DNA from: Monoglobus sp964442605
Lineage (GTDB): Bacteria; Bacillota; Clostridia; Monoglobales; Monoglobaceae
Assembly (NCBI GenBank): GCA_964442605.1
Contig: CAYTZR010000006.1
Location: 1-60,214 of the forward strand
Length of the DNA stretch: 60,214 nucleotides
Reading direction: 5' to 3'
Made by a program: the position numbers and the translations under genes. Shown here piece by piece: positions 43,628-53,700 of this stretch. Position 1 is the first letter of the stretch. Each line of letters opens with the position of its first letter. The notes under the pieces were generated by a model. That model saw only the letters and a list, made by a program, of their open reading frames with translations, was not told the origin of the DNA and made no database searches.

Positions 43628-45697
43628 ATGGATAACATATTAAAATTTGATAGTATAAATATTGAGCTTAAAACAGCATTCGGTTCCGTTATGAGTCTTA
43701 AACACGAGTTTGTGTTTAAGACTCAGAGCGAGACCGGTTTTTTTAGTATGGGCTTTAAGTTCAGTTTGCCTGAGTCCGCCGTGATTTCAGGCTTTGAGAT
43801 AAAGGGCGGCGGCTTTTCCGTAAAGAGCGCCGCGGTATCCGACAATACGGAAAGCGGAAACGCGGCTGTGTGCCTTACCCAGCTGTCATCGGAAACATAT
43901 ATGCTTAAAATGAATGAAATTCCCGATATAAGCGCGGGCTTTTCGTTTATCGTAAAATCGACTGTGATTATGAAATATGACCTCGGCAGTTATGTTGTCG
44001 CCCTGCCATTATACACTGTTCAGGATATTTCAAGAACAGAATACCGTTCCGATTTGGAAGCTGTTACGAGCGTGAATATAAGGGCAGAAATAAGCGGCCG
44101 GGCGGAACGTGTGTATTCGCCGACACACAGCTTTGATGTATCATCGGCTGAAAAAGGAGTCGTTCTTACATCTACCGTAAAGTCGGGCGGTGTGTATAAG
44201 CTGTGTGTTGACAAGTCGCCGCAAAAGAGCAGTATAGGATATATTTGCAAAAAGGAGAATGATCTCTTTAACAGGGGATATTATTGTATATATGATATTG
44301 TGCTGCATGGAGACGGAAACCGAGTGGAAAATAACAGCGATATGATTTTTATTATGGATATAACGGGCGGAACAGAGTTTGCCAAAAATGCCGTTCGTTT
44401 GGCAGTATTTGAGTTTGTTTCATCTGTTGATACACAAACAAGGTTTATGCTGTCGTCGCTTTCCGGTGAAATTTTTTCAAAGAATTTTCAGCGCTCAGAC
44501 AGTGAGACGCGGGATCGCATAAAAGACCGGCTTAAAAAAGCCGACGCTTCCGGCATAAATTCCGGCATAAATTCTGATAATATAATAACGGAAATGCTTA
44601 ATATTGCCCAAAACGCAGATGCGCAGATTATATTTATCACATCGTCGGGGCTTTTATCGACAGAAAAAGAGCTCAGGGACAAAATTATCAGTTCGGGAAT
44701 ACGCTTTAATATAGTATCGTTAGCGGAGGAACTGTTCAGCGGAAGTTATGAGAAATTAGCGTCAGCGGCGGGAGGAACCTTTGGAAGAATAGATCCCGGT
44801 CATGATTTTGGTTCGTATGCGGTCGGTTTTTTATCGGCGGTCGGAACACAAACAGTTAAAAACATGACAATTACTCAATACGCGGCGGGTACGTACTACA
44901 TGGTGCCTTATAAAATAGACAGCTACGTATTCGGCACGCCGATTACGCTGTCACTCGGTACCGAAACCGAATATCCCGATGAATTTATCTTTCAGGGAGA
45001 CGGAGGGTTTTTTAAAAAAATCAAGATTGAAGAAATTCAGCTTTTGGAAAAAGAGGAGGCGGTAAGCCGCGCGTTTGCACGGCTTACACTGGATGAATTA
45101 TATAAGCTTATGAGCCGCTCGGACATTGCCGCCGAGTCTTTGACAAAGCTGAAAAAACAGGCGGCAGCTCTGGCGGCTGAGCTTAACGTGTTATGCCCCG
45201 AAAACAAATATTCGGCGCTTGTCGCGTGTAATGGCAAGGAAGCGCAAGGACCGCTTTTGCTTACACTTAAATATACCTATGACGATGAGTCTAAAAGCGC
45301 TATGCCCGTGTTTATGGATTTAGGAGCCTTCACCGTGTCGCAATCCGAAAGAATTATAAATAGGGCGCTGGGTGCGCTTATGTTTTGCGTTCGTTTGGAT
45401 GGCAGCATCACAACGCCGTATGAATACAAATATCGAGCAAAGCAGGAACAGACTGCTTATGCTTATGCCGCGATAAAGACGGCGGCAGAGCGGGGGCATC
45501 TAAAATCCGTGCATGAATATGACGATGTGCTTGCTGCCGCAAGGGAATATACAGAAGCGGACGGCTTTGATATTGAAAGGTTTCCCATCGTATACGACAG
45601 CCTTGAGGTAAAAGCGTACAACAGTATAATTGAGAGTCTTGATGTAAAGGAAATTTCAAGACTGATTTTAACATTGATTTGCGGCTTTTGGATGTGA
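43628..45697 (+). CDS. VIT domain and degenerate VWA domain protein
   Basis: A 689-residue protein without signal peptide or membrane segment. An N-terminal VIT-like beta domain (about 10-140) includes VFKTQSETGFFSMGFKFSLPESA and GFEIKGGGF. A VWA-like domain (about 235-410) starts MIFIMDITGG and contains AQIIFITSSGLL. The metal site that should read DxSxS is DITGG, so metal-dependent adhesion is doubtful. The C-terminal third is helical and similar to the tail seen in bacterial VIT-VWA proteins. There is a 12-base in-frame duplication (44549-44572) that doubles Ser-Gly-Ile-Asn. GAGGAG precedes the ATG at 43628. Function is unknown; an intracellular scaffold is plausible. Confidence 0.7.
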   Translation: MDNILKFDSINIELKTAFGSVMSLKHEFVFKTQSETGFFSMGFKFSLPESAVISGFEIKGGGFSVKSAAVSDNTESGNAAVCLTQLSSETYMLKMNEIPDISAGFSFIVKSTVIMKYDLGSYVVALPLYTVQDISRTEYRSDLEAVTSVNIRAEISGRAERVYSPTHSFDVSSAEKGVVLTSTVKSGGVYKLCVDKSPQKSSIGYICKKENDLFNRGYYCIYDIVLHGDGNRVENNSDMIFIMDITGGTEFAKNAVRLAVFEFVSSVDTQTRFMLSSLSGEIFSKNFQRSDSETRDRIKDRLKKADASGINSGINSDNIITEMLNIAQNADAQIIFITSSGLLSTEKELRDKIISSGIRFNIVSLAEELFSGSYEKLASAAGGTFGRIDPGHDFGSYAVGFLSAVGTQTVKNMTITQYAAGTYYMVPYKIDSYVFGTPITLSLGTETEYPDEFIFQGDGGFFKKIKIEEIQLLEKEEAVSRAFARLTLDELYKLMSRSDIAAESLTKLKKQAAALAAELNVLCPENKYSALVACNGKEAQGPLLLTLKYTYDDESKSAMPVFMDLGAFTVSQSERIINRALGALMFCVRLDGSITTPYEYKYRAKQEQTAYAYAAIKTAAERGHLKSVHEYDDVLAAAREYTEADGFDIERFPIVYDSLEVKAYNSIIESLDVKEISRLILTLICGFWM
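44549..44572 (+). repeat. In-frame 12-nt tandem duplication inside the VIT/VWA gene
   Basis: TCCGGCATAAAT occurs at 44549-44560 and 44561-44572, encoding SGIN twice. It is perfect at the DNA level, so it is recent or maintained. Confidence 0.9.
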
Positions 45698-45710
45698 GTT
45701 TAACAAAAAT

Positions 45711-48086
45711 TTACGCCGCATTGCCTGTACTCAGCTTTACGCATATTACTGTCATATCATCATTTTCAGCGCCGCTTTTTCTGTTGCGTTCTACAGCTTT
45801 GTCAAGAATAAGCTGTGCCAGCTCCTTTGGCGGTATTTCGATTTCGATATGCTCTACAAGCTCCTTTATCCACGGGTCATCGGGCGCGGAGGTAACGCCG
45901 TCGCTGGTCATGATAACGAGCGAGCCGTTTTCGAGGGTACGCGCAAAGGTCTCTATGTCGCCTATCGGAACTATACCTATCGGCAGTGACGCGGCACGCA
46001 CCGTCTCCGTGTATTCTCTGTGTTTTATAAAGCTTGGCTCGGCGCCGTTTTTGATAAATTCTATCTGGCCTGTATAGAGGTCTACAATGCACATATCTAC
46101 TGTTGCAAAAGCATCGCGGGCGGATTTCATCACCATGATTGAATTTACCAACTTTACCGCGATAGCTTTGTCAAAGCCGGCATCCAAAAAGCTGCCTAAA
46201 AGGTTCACAATAACGCCGCTTTCAAGAGCGGCTTTATGACCCTTGCCCATTCCGTCGCTTATGGTGACGGCGAGCTTGCCTCCGCTTAAATAATCCGTAT
46301 GATGCCTGTCTCCGCTTTCATTGTCGCCCGGCAGTGAGGCAACACCGACTGTCGGTTCAAAACCTTCAATTTGGCAGAAGCGTATTTTACACTTACCGTT
46401 TTGCCTGTTTTCACACAGGTTATACGGTGTGGCAACATTTATTCCCATAACCTTTTTGATGACCGGTTTTATGCGCTTTCGGCAGACATTTATATCCTCA
46501 CAGCCGGAAACGGTAATTTCAATTGTGTATTTTTGGTTTTTGCCGCGGATAACATCAACTCTGTCTGCTGATATACCCATATCGCTTAATACATCTTTTA
46601 TCTCGTCGGCAGCTATAATATCAAATGTATTTTCATTACAGATTTCATCGGCAGCGTTTTTAATTATTCCGGATATACCCTTAAACTGCTGAGCGGTCAG
46701 ATCTCGGTTTTCCCGCAGTTTGGTTTTCCATGTTGTGTTTATTTTATAAATCTCAAACAGTCTGTTTATTTCGGTGATCAATGGCAGGAGCCGCACACAC
46801 TTGTCCGCAAAGCAGCCCGGAACATCAGTCAGCTGCAAGCAGCCCTTACGTTCCATTATTTCAAGAAATTTAAACATTGACGTGTATGTGGCGTTAAAGT
46901 CTGTTTGCCAGCAGAACATAGCCCTGTCACAATTTTTGCAAATTCTGTCGGCAGCGGTGTCAAAAAGCAGTGAAACCTCGGTCATATCAGTATTGTTCTG
47001 CTTGTCCGACATTTCATCAAAGGTTTTGGAAATTTCCATGAAGGAGTCTGAAATGCACATGAGCTTTTCGTTTACATATTGACGAAAGCGCGCGCTTTCA
47101 TCGGATTTTTCCATATCAAAATCCATTATCTTTTCAGCGGAAAGAATTACACTTCTGGGGATGATATAAACTATTACCGCCGCCGCGATAAGCTCATATA
47201 TGTTAAGCAGATGCTCCGCACCGCTCGGTATACCCATGTACAGCAGTATAGCAAAGCCGAAAACTCCCAGCCACAGGCATACGGCGCTTTTACCAAAATG
47301 AGCCGCGCTTCCGAGAATAAGACCGCATATGGTAAACACTGCCACATGCTCAGGGAAAAAGCCGCTTATTCCGAGTATTATACCGGCAAAAATACCCGTG
47401 ACAGCACAGCGTGTTACACCCTTGCCCGTAAGCGCGACAATTCCCAAAACAACACACGCCAGAAAGTTTGAGAAGTTAAATACCTCCATAATTGTCAGTG
47501 TGCGAGCGCTTAAAAGTATCACTCCAATCATAACGCATATGCTTATTTTTTCATCTGTAAGCAAGCTGCGCGTCAGGAACTTATTTTCAAGTATAACGTC
47601 GCGGCTTCTGTCAAAGACCAACGCTCCAACCATCATAAGCAAGATGTCACATATCGTCAGAATAAGTCCCGCCACGGTAAAGCCTTGCCATATGAGAACC
47701 GCTGTTTCGCAAACTAACATAGTAATCCCGGACGCTGCTTCCGCGAAGTAAAGCGAGGGATTTTCGTTTTTGTCAACAGCAAACAGTATAGTTTCAAAAA
47801 TCACACATGTCGATATGTATCTTAGAGCAAGCCAAAAATCAAACAGCAGCAAATATCCGATTGATACACATATAAGGTTGATTATGCTTTTCAGAGAGAA
47901 TTTTCTGTCTATCGTCAAAAACGCGATACCAAATGGCGCAAGTCCGGCAACGGGCATAGCGCCCGCGAACAAAATTCCCAAAAGCCGCACGGGTATGTCC
48001 CAAGCCTTTAAATCGATAATCCTTTTTTTCTTTTGTGTCTGAACCTGCAATGAAACCTGCGCAGGAACAAGTTCGGTGTTTCTCAT
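45711..48086 (-). CDS. spoIIE: Stage II sporulation protein E (PP2C phosphatase)
   Basis: A 791-residue membrane phosphatase that dephosphorylates SpoIIAA to activate sigma-F in the forespore. The first 310 residues hold about ten membrane segments. A linker region with CKNCDRAMFCW cysteines follows. The C-terminal PP2C domain (about 575-791) has AVTISDGMGKGHKA, CIVDLYTGQIEFIKNGAEP and VIMTSDGVTSAP. The length is close to that of Bacillus SpoIIE. GGAGG precedes the ATG. Its presence indicates endospore formation. It converges with the VIT/VWA gene with only 13 bases between stops. Confidence 0.96.
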   Translation of the reverse strand: MRNTELVPAQVSLQVQTQKKKRIIDLKAWDIPVRLLGILFAGAMPVAGLAPFGIAFLTIDRKFSLKSIINLICVSIGYLLLFDFWLALRYISTCVIFETILFAVDKNENPSLYFAEAASGITMLVCETAVLIWQGFTVAGLILTICDILLMMVGALVFDRSRDVILENKFLTRSLLTDEKISICVMIGVILLSARTLTIMEVFNFSNFLACVVLGIVALTGKGVTRCAVTGIFAGIILGISGFFPEHVAVFTICGLILGSAAHFGKSAVCLWLGVFGFAILLYMGIPSGAEHLLNIYELIAAAVIVYIIPRSVILSAEKIMDFDMEKSDESARFRQYVNEKLMCISDSFMEISKTFDEMSDKQNNTDMTEVSLLFDTAADRICKNCDRAMFCWQTDFNATYTSMFKFLEIMERKGCLQLTDVPGCFADKCVRLLPLITEINRLFEIYKINTTWKTKLRENRDLTAQQFKGISGIIKNAADEICNENTFDIIAADEIKDVLSDMGISADRVDVIRGKNQKYTIEITVSGCEDINVCRKRIKPVIKKVMGINVATPYNLCENRQNGKCKIRFCQIEGFEPTVGVASLPGDNESGDRHHTDYLSGGKLAVTISDGMGKGHKAALESGVIVNLLGSFLDAGFDKAIAVKLVNSIMVMKSARDAFATVDMCIVDLYTGQIEFIKNGAEPSFIKHREYTETVRAASLPIGIVPIGDIETFARTLENGSLVIMTSDGVTSAPDDPWIKELVEHIEIEIPPKELAQLILDKAVERNRKSGAENDDMTVICVKLSTGNAA

Positions 48087-48102
48087 AATAATACCTCCGT
48101 TT

Positions 48103-48131
48103 TATGTGAGCATATCCAAACTTCGTTGATA
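48103..48131 (-). promoter_or_regulatory. Hairpin in the spoIIE leader
   Basis: GAGCATATC pairs with GATATGCTC across an 11-base loop, a perfect 9-bp stem about 17 bases upstream of the start codon on the minus strand. There is no T-run, so it is not a terminator; it may affect translation or RNA stability. Confidence 0.6.
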
Positions 48132-48161
48132 TGCTCCGCTTTTCATTTGTTTTACAAAAGT

Positions 48162-48194
48162 ATTATAATAAAGTTACATGGTAAAATTTGTCAT
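48162..48194 (-). promoter_or_regulatory. spoIIE promoter with 21-base spacing and Spo0A-like box
   Basis: On the minus strand ATGACA (48189-48194) and TATAAT (48162-48167) are 21 bases apart. Bacillus spoIIE has the same unusual long spacing and is activated by Spo0A~P. TTTGTCATAA (48187-48196, plus strand) resembles a 0A box (TTTGTCGAAA) and overlaps the -35. Confidence 0.5.
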
Positions 48195-48228
48195 AATCGG
48201 TTTGAAAATTAAAAATTTTTTTGAATTT

Positions 48229-48262
48229 TAAAAAAAGACTAACCCGATTTGGATTAGTCTTT
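48229..48262 (-). terminator. Terminator of the pectate lyase gene
   Basis: On the minus strand AAGACTAATCC pairs with GGGTTAGTCTT (one mismatch) around a 5-base loop, followed by a run of seven T. It sits 15 bases after the pectate lyase stop. Confidence 0.88.
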
Positions 48263-48276
48263 AATTAATCACTGTT

Positions 48277-50556
48277 TTATACATATCTTTCAAACTTTGC
48301 GCCCATAAACCTTGATTTTGAGCCGCCGGCAATATAGAAGTAGTAAGATTTACCCGCTTCAACCTCAATTGAGCACAGAATTTTCTTATTTGTTTCGTCA
48401 ATTGGGTCGCTGAATATGTTTTCAACAGACGGATCTTCGGCTCCCTCGGGGACCGCATAGAATACAACACCGTCTTTTACCGAAACACCATAGGCGTAGA
48501 TAGTAAATATTCCGTCCTCGGAGGCTGTATATTTCATAGCGCAACCGGTAGCCGCGCCGTCAGCCCATCCGCCGTTTGTGTTTTTGCAGGTTATGGCGCA
48601 ATTATGGCTGAAACCGTCAGAATATGTCTTTTCATCTGTCATAGTTCTGTCAAACTGAACCATACCCACAAGACCGGGCATAAACTCTGTTCCCGCCGCC
48701 TTATTTATATCTGTCGAAACCGCTTTCCAGCTTGAAACCAATTCCAAATCAGGCTCCGGAGTGTTATTGGGCTCGGGCGTCGGTGTCGCGTTCGCTGTCG
48801 GATCATAGTCATCGACATTCGGGTCATAATCTACATCACGAACATATGAACCGTCCGCAAGCTCGTTCGCGTATTCTTCAACATAAAGGTAACCATCGGA
48901 GGAAAGCGATACGCCGTCCTCTTTGTTAAATTTGTCAAGACCGTGATTGTCCTCCCATTCATTTGGAATTCCGTCATTATCACTGTCCTTTGCCTTTGTG
49001 CCTGTCAGTACGGGATAGCCTCCCGCTTCGCTCGGAGTGTTGATAAGACCCTTGGTACCGCAGGTCGCGGTGCCGGTTCTGACCTCATTTACAATTCTTG
49101 TATCAACGCTGTCACGGACAATACTTGCGCCCGCACCGCTTAATACCGATTCATAAGCATCTTCGGCTGTTTCGGTGGTGACGGGATATTCGTCAATATA
49201 TCTAAAGTGAACGGTTTTGGCTTCCTCGGTTATATTGCTTGCCGTCCATATATAATAGTTTTTCGCGTCACTGTCCTTGTCAACACCCTTGTTATTATTC
49301 GCTGTGACGCTTGAATTGCCGTAAACATAGTTTCCGTCCACATAGAGGTCTGTGCTCCAGTCGTAGGTAACGCCGTTCCCCGAGGAGGTCAACTGGAATA
49401 TTCTGCTCTTTACACTGCTGCTTGTGGCAGGTCCGTATTTATAATAACTGTTAATTATATTTACGGGAGCCGCCTCCTGTCCGCCGTAGGCTGAGTTACC
49501 GCCCCAGTTGTAAATAACGTTGTTTCTCAGGTCGGTAAGCTGCATCTCGTTTGCCATATCATATTCCGATCCGGCGGTGGTTCCGGCGGCAATTCTCGGG
49601 TTTCTGCTGTCATGATCCGCCAAAAGGTTATGATGGAACGTGGCATTGTAGCCTCCCCAAATACCGCCGTAGCCGTGACTTCCCTTATCATGAACGGATT
49701 CCTTTAAGCTTTCAGAAATAATACACCATTGCAAAGTGAAGTTTGTGTTGTCGTAGAAGGATGCACATTCGTCAACGCACCAGCTGATAGAGCAATGGTC
49801 AATGATGATGTTGCTGCGGTTCCTGCCGCCTATAGTATCCTCCTCCATAGTTTTTTCGTCGCCCATTCTAAATCTCATATAGCGAAGAATTACGTTGTTA
49901 CCGGTAATATCGGTGTTGCAGTTCTTAACACAAATTCCGTCACCGGGAGCGGTTTGACCGAGTATTGTCAAGTTATCCGCCTTTATTGTCAATGTGTCAT
50001 CAAGCTCAATGTTTCCGGCAACATCAAACACTACAATCCTGTTAGGTTGTGAAACAGCGTCTCTTAAAGTGCCGGTACTGCCGTCATCCGTCAGCTTTGT
50101 TACATGGTAAACCTCCGGAGCTTCATTGTCACGCGCACCGGTCGCCCACATACCGCCGCCTTCCGCGCCCGGAAACGCCGGAATATAGCTGTTCGTGACA
50201 ACATCGCTATACGGTGTCAGTGAGTCCTCGCCCCAGAGAAAGAATTTTACATTGGTATGTGCTTCATTAAAGGCGAGTTCCACGGGAACTCCTGCATCCG
50301 ACTGCGGAATACTTTGAGCAATCGCGTCTGCAACCACGCCATCTTCATACGCCGCGGCAACAAACAATACTTCCTCGTTGCTTTTATTCATTACATTCGC
50401 TGTGATATTTTCAAGTATGGCTTTTGGCTCTTCGATATAATAAACCTGTTCGCCGTTTGAGCCGGCTGCCGCAGCAATCGGCGCATAATAAGCCGATGAC
50501 AAAATAACACATAAAGCAATAAACAAAATAATACCTCTGTGCCCTTTTAGTTTCAT
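48277..50556 (-). CDS. Secreted pectate lyase (polysaccharide lyase family 1) with accessory domains
   Basis: A 759-residue secreted protein. A Sec signal peptide (about 1-31, ending PIAAAAG) is followed by a small beta domain (about 38-122) of the kind attached to gut clostridial glycan enzymes. The PL1 parallel beta-helix (about 126-520) opens AFPGAEGGGMWATG and has ASFYDNTNFTLQWC, HHNLLADHDSRNPR (catalytic Arg region) and other helix-turn stacks. A calcium-type repeat, DSDNDGIPNEWED, then a TPTPEPNNTPEPD linker (about 592-604), lead to a C-terminal domain of about 155 residues that may bind carbohydrate. No dockerin or LPXTG is seen, so it is free or retained by its C-terminus. It cleaves de-esterified pectin by beta-elimination using Ca2+. 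Confidence 0.9.
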   Translation of the reverse strand: MKLKGHRGIILFIALCVILSSAYYAPIAAAAGSNGEQVYYIEEPKAILENITANVMNKSNEEVLFVAAAYEDGVVADAIAQSIPQSDAGVPVELAFNEAHTNVKFFLWGEDSLTPYSDVVTNSYIPAFPGAEGGGMWATGARDNEAPEVYHVTKLTDDGSTGTLRDAVSQPNRIVVFDVAGNIELDDTLTIKADNLTILGQTAPGDGICVKNCNTDITGNNVILRYMRFRMGDEKTMEEDTIGGRNRSNIIIDHCSISWCVDECASFYDNTNFTLQWCIISESLKESVHDKGSHGYGGIWGGYNATFHHNLLADHDSRNPRIAAGTTAGSEYDMANEMQLTDLRNNVIYNWGGNSAYGGQEAAPVNIINSYYKYGPATSSSVKSRIFQLTSSGNGVTYDWSTDLYVDGNYVYGNSSVTANNNKGVDKDSDAKNYYIWTASNITEEAKTVHFRYIDEYPVTTETAEDAYESVLSGAGASIVRDSVDTRIVNEVRTGTATCGTKGLINTPSEAGGYPVLTGTKAKDSDNDGIPNEWEDNHGLDKFNKEDGVSLSSDGYLYVEEYANELADGSYVRDVDYDPNVDDYDPTANATPTPEPNNTPEPDLELVSSWKAVSTDINKAAGTEFMPGLVGMVQFDRTMTDEKTYSDGFSHNCAITCKNTNGGWADGAATGCAMKYTASEDGIFTIYAYGVSVKDGVVFYAVPEGAEDPSVENIFSDPIDETNKKILCSIEVEAGKSYYFYIAGGSKSRFMGAKFERYV

Positions 50557-50589
50557 AAGATTGCACCCCTAAAATAAATATTTGAGTAT

Positions 50590-50618
50590 ATTATACAATA
50601 TTTTTATTAATCAGTCAA
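50590..50618 (-). promoter_or_regulatory. Promoter of the pectate lyase gene
   Basis: On the minus strand TTGACT (50613-50618), 17 bases, TATAAT (50590-50595). No CcpA cre site is recognised near it. Confidence 0.72.
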
Positions 50619-50693
50619 TCACTTGGGGAAATAATAATAGCATAAATCTGATAAAAGAACAAATTTTTAATGTTTATGCAAATTATTTATGTA

Positions 50694-50723
50694 AAAAAGG
50701 GGCGGCTGCGTAAGCAACCGCCC
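50694..50723 (-). terminator. Terminator of nifJ
   Basis: On the minus strand GGGCGGTTGC pairs with GCAGCCGCCC (one mismatch) across TTAC, followed by C and six T. It lies just after the nifJ stop. Confidence 0.9.
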
Positions 50724-50733
50724 GTGAAAATTA

Positions 50734-53700
50734 TTATTCAGCAAAATTTTCCTGTGACTTTCTGAGATAGGTTTCATATCTTTCGGTCAGGTCTTTTTCC
50801 GCTTTATCGAACAAGCCCTGTGCCTCATCCGGGAATGCCCTGAGAAGCTGCAGGTATCTGTTCTCACCCTTCATGAAGTCTTGAATTCCGCCCTTCGGAG
50901 GCTTTGAATCAAGCGTAAACGGATTTTTGCCTTCAGGCGCTTGCGGATTGTATCTCCAAAGATGCCAGTATCCGCATTCAACAGCTTTCTTTTCTTCAGC
51001 TATCGAGTTACCCATACCGCCTCTTGCCTTAATACCGTGATTGATACACGGAGCATAAGCGATAACGAGGGACGGACCGGGATAAGCTTCAGCTTCCTTA
51101 ATGGCTGTCAGAGCCTGCTGCATGTTAGCGCCAAGAGCAATCTGTGCTACATATACATAACCATAGGTTGTAGCAATCATACCCAGATCCTTCTTCTTAA
51201 CTCTCTTACCTGACGCTGCAAACTTAGCGACAGCAGCTGTAGGTGTAGCCTTAGAAGCCTGACCTCCTGTATTTGAGTAAACCTCTGTATCAACAACAAA
51301 GATATTAATATCCTGATCCGATGCGATTACATGGTCAAGACCGCCGTAGCCGATGTCATATGCCCAGCCGTCTCCGCCGAATACCCACTGTGAACGCTTA
51401 ACCAAGAAGTCCGTTCTGTCAGCTATTTCCTTAACAGCCGCATTAGACTTGTCTGCGTCTTTAATGAGCTCTTCAATCTTCCTTGCTGCAGCCTTTGAAG
51501 CGTCCGCGTCATCCTTACCCGCAATCCACTCGTCAAAAGCGGCTGCCAATTCGGGAGAAACAGCGCCCTTAGCTTCATTCATACGGCTAACCAAGGTTTC
51601 TCTGATCTTCTTGTTAGCTGTAACCATACCAAGACCGAACTCCGCGTTGTCCTCAAACAATGAGTTAGCCCATGCGGGACCTCTGCCGTTTTCATCCTTG
51701 CAATAAGGCATTGAAGGAGCGGAGCCGCCCCAGATTGATGTACATCCTGTAGCGTTGGCAACCATCATTCTGTCGCCGAACAGCTGAGTAATAAGCTTAA
51801 TATAAGGCGTCTCGCCGCAGCCTGCGCATGCGCCCGAGAACTCAAGATAAGGCATAGCGAACTGAGAATTCTTTATGCTCTTCTTTGTGTCTACAAGATT
51901 TGCCTTGTTGGGAACCGACATAGCGTAATCCCATTTAGCGGCCTCGCCCTGAGCGAGAACATCATCGATAGGCTTCATAACAAGAGCCTTATTTTTAGAG
52001 GGGCATACATTCGCGCAAACACCGCATCCCAAGCAGTCAAGGGGCGATACCTGCATTCTGAACTTCAGACCCGTATCCTTAAATTCAGGACCCATAGCGG
52101 GCTTAACATCAAATCCATCAGGAGCAGCCGCGGCCTCTTCCTCTGTAATAAGAACGGGACGGATAGAAGCGTGCGGACATACAGCCGAGCATTGGTTACA
52201 CTGAATACAATTTCCGATTTCCCATTCGGGAACCAAAACGGCAACTCCGCGCTTCTCATAGCGTGATGTACCTGTTTCAAACGTACCGTCCTCTCTGTCG
52301 AGGAAGGTGCTTACAGGCAGCTTATTACCGCGCTGCGCGTTAACCGGTTCAACAACCTTAGTGATAAATTCGGGCTTTCCGCAATCGCAAGCTTCCTCAT
52401 CAACAGCATCCTTCCATGCCGCCGGAACGTCAACCTTGTGCAGCGCTTCGATAGCGCCGTCAACAGCGTCACAGTTCATCTTAACGATTTCGTCACCCTT
52501 CTTGCCATAGGTCTTCTTGATAGCCGCCTTGATATAATCAACAGCCTGATCAAACGGAATAACGTTAGAGAGCTTGAAGAACGCGCTCTGTGTTACCATG
52601 TTAATTCTGGTAGGACCAAGTCCAACCTTTACAGCAACATCAACAGCATTGATTGTGTAGAATTCAATATTGTTCTCCGCAATGTATCTCTTAACGTTGG
52701 CGGGAAGATTTTTGTCCAGTTCTTCGTCTGACCATACACAGTTAAGAAGGAACTTGCCGCCCGGCTTTAATCCCTCTAATATATCATATTGATGAACATA
52801 TGCAGGCTTATGACATGCGATGTAGTCAGCAGAATCAAGCAGGTATGTAGACTTAATCGGCGTCTTACCAAATCTCAGGTGAGACATTGTTACACCGCCT
52901 GACTTCTTTGAGTCATAATCAAAGTACGCCTGCGCGTAAAGATCGGTATTATCGCCGATAATCTTAATAGCGTCCTTGTTAGCGCCGACCGTACCGTCAG
53001 AACCGAAGCCCCAGAACTTACAGCAGGTTGTACCCTCAGGAGCGCAGTCAACTGTCTTTCCGAGAGGAAGTGAAAGATTGGTAACGTCATCCACAATACC
53101 TATCGTAAAGTTTGTTTTAGGCTCGTCAGCATCAAGGTTATCAAACACCGCGACGATCTGTGTAGGCGTTGTATCCTTTGAACCAAGACCGAAACGTCCG
53201 CCGACAATCTTAGGAGCGTTCGGGCAATCCTTGTAAACGCCGCAAATATCGAGGTACAGAGGCTCACCGAGTGAACCGGGCTCCTTTGTTCTGTCAAGAA
53301 CAGCGATTTTTTCAACCGTCTTCGGTATTACGTTAAAGAAGTACTTAGGCGAGAACGGTCTGTAGAGGTGAACCTCAAGGACACCGACTTTTTCGCCCTT
53401 TGCGGTCAGGTAATCAACTGTTTCCTCAGCAGCCTCGCACACACTGCCCATAGCAACAATAACCTTTGTTGCGTCCGGTGCGCCATAGTAGTTAAAGGGC
53501 TTGTAATCTCTGCCCGTAAGCTTAGAAATTTCAGCCATGTAATCGTTTACGATATCGGGAACAGCGTCATAGAACTTGTTTGAAGCCTCTCTGCCCTGGA
53601 AGTAGATATCGCCATTCTGAGCCGTACCTCTGAGAACAGGGTGCTCGGGATTGAGAGCGTTGTCCTTAAATGCTTTAAGAGCGTCCCAGTCAACCAGCTT

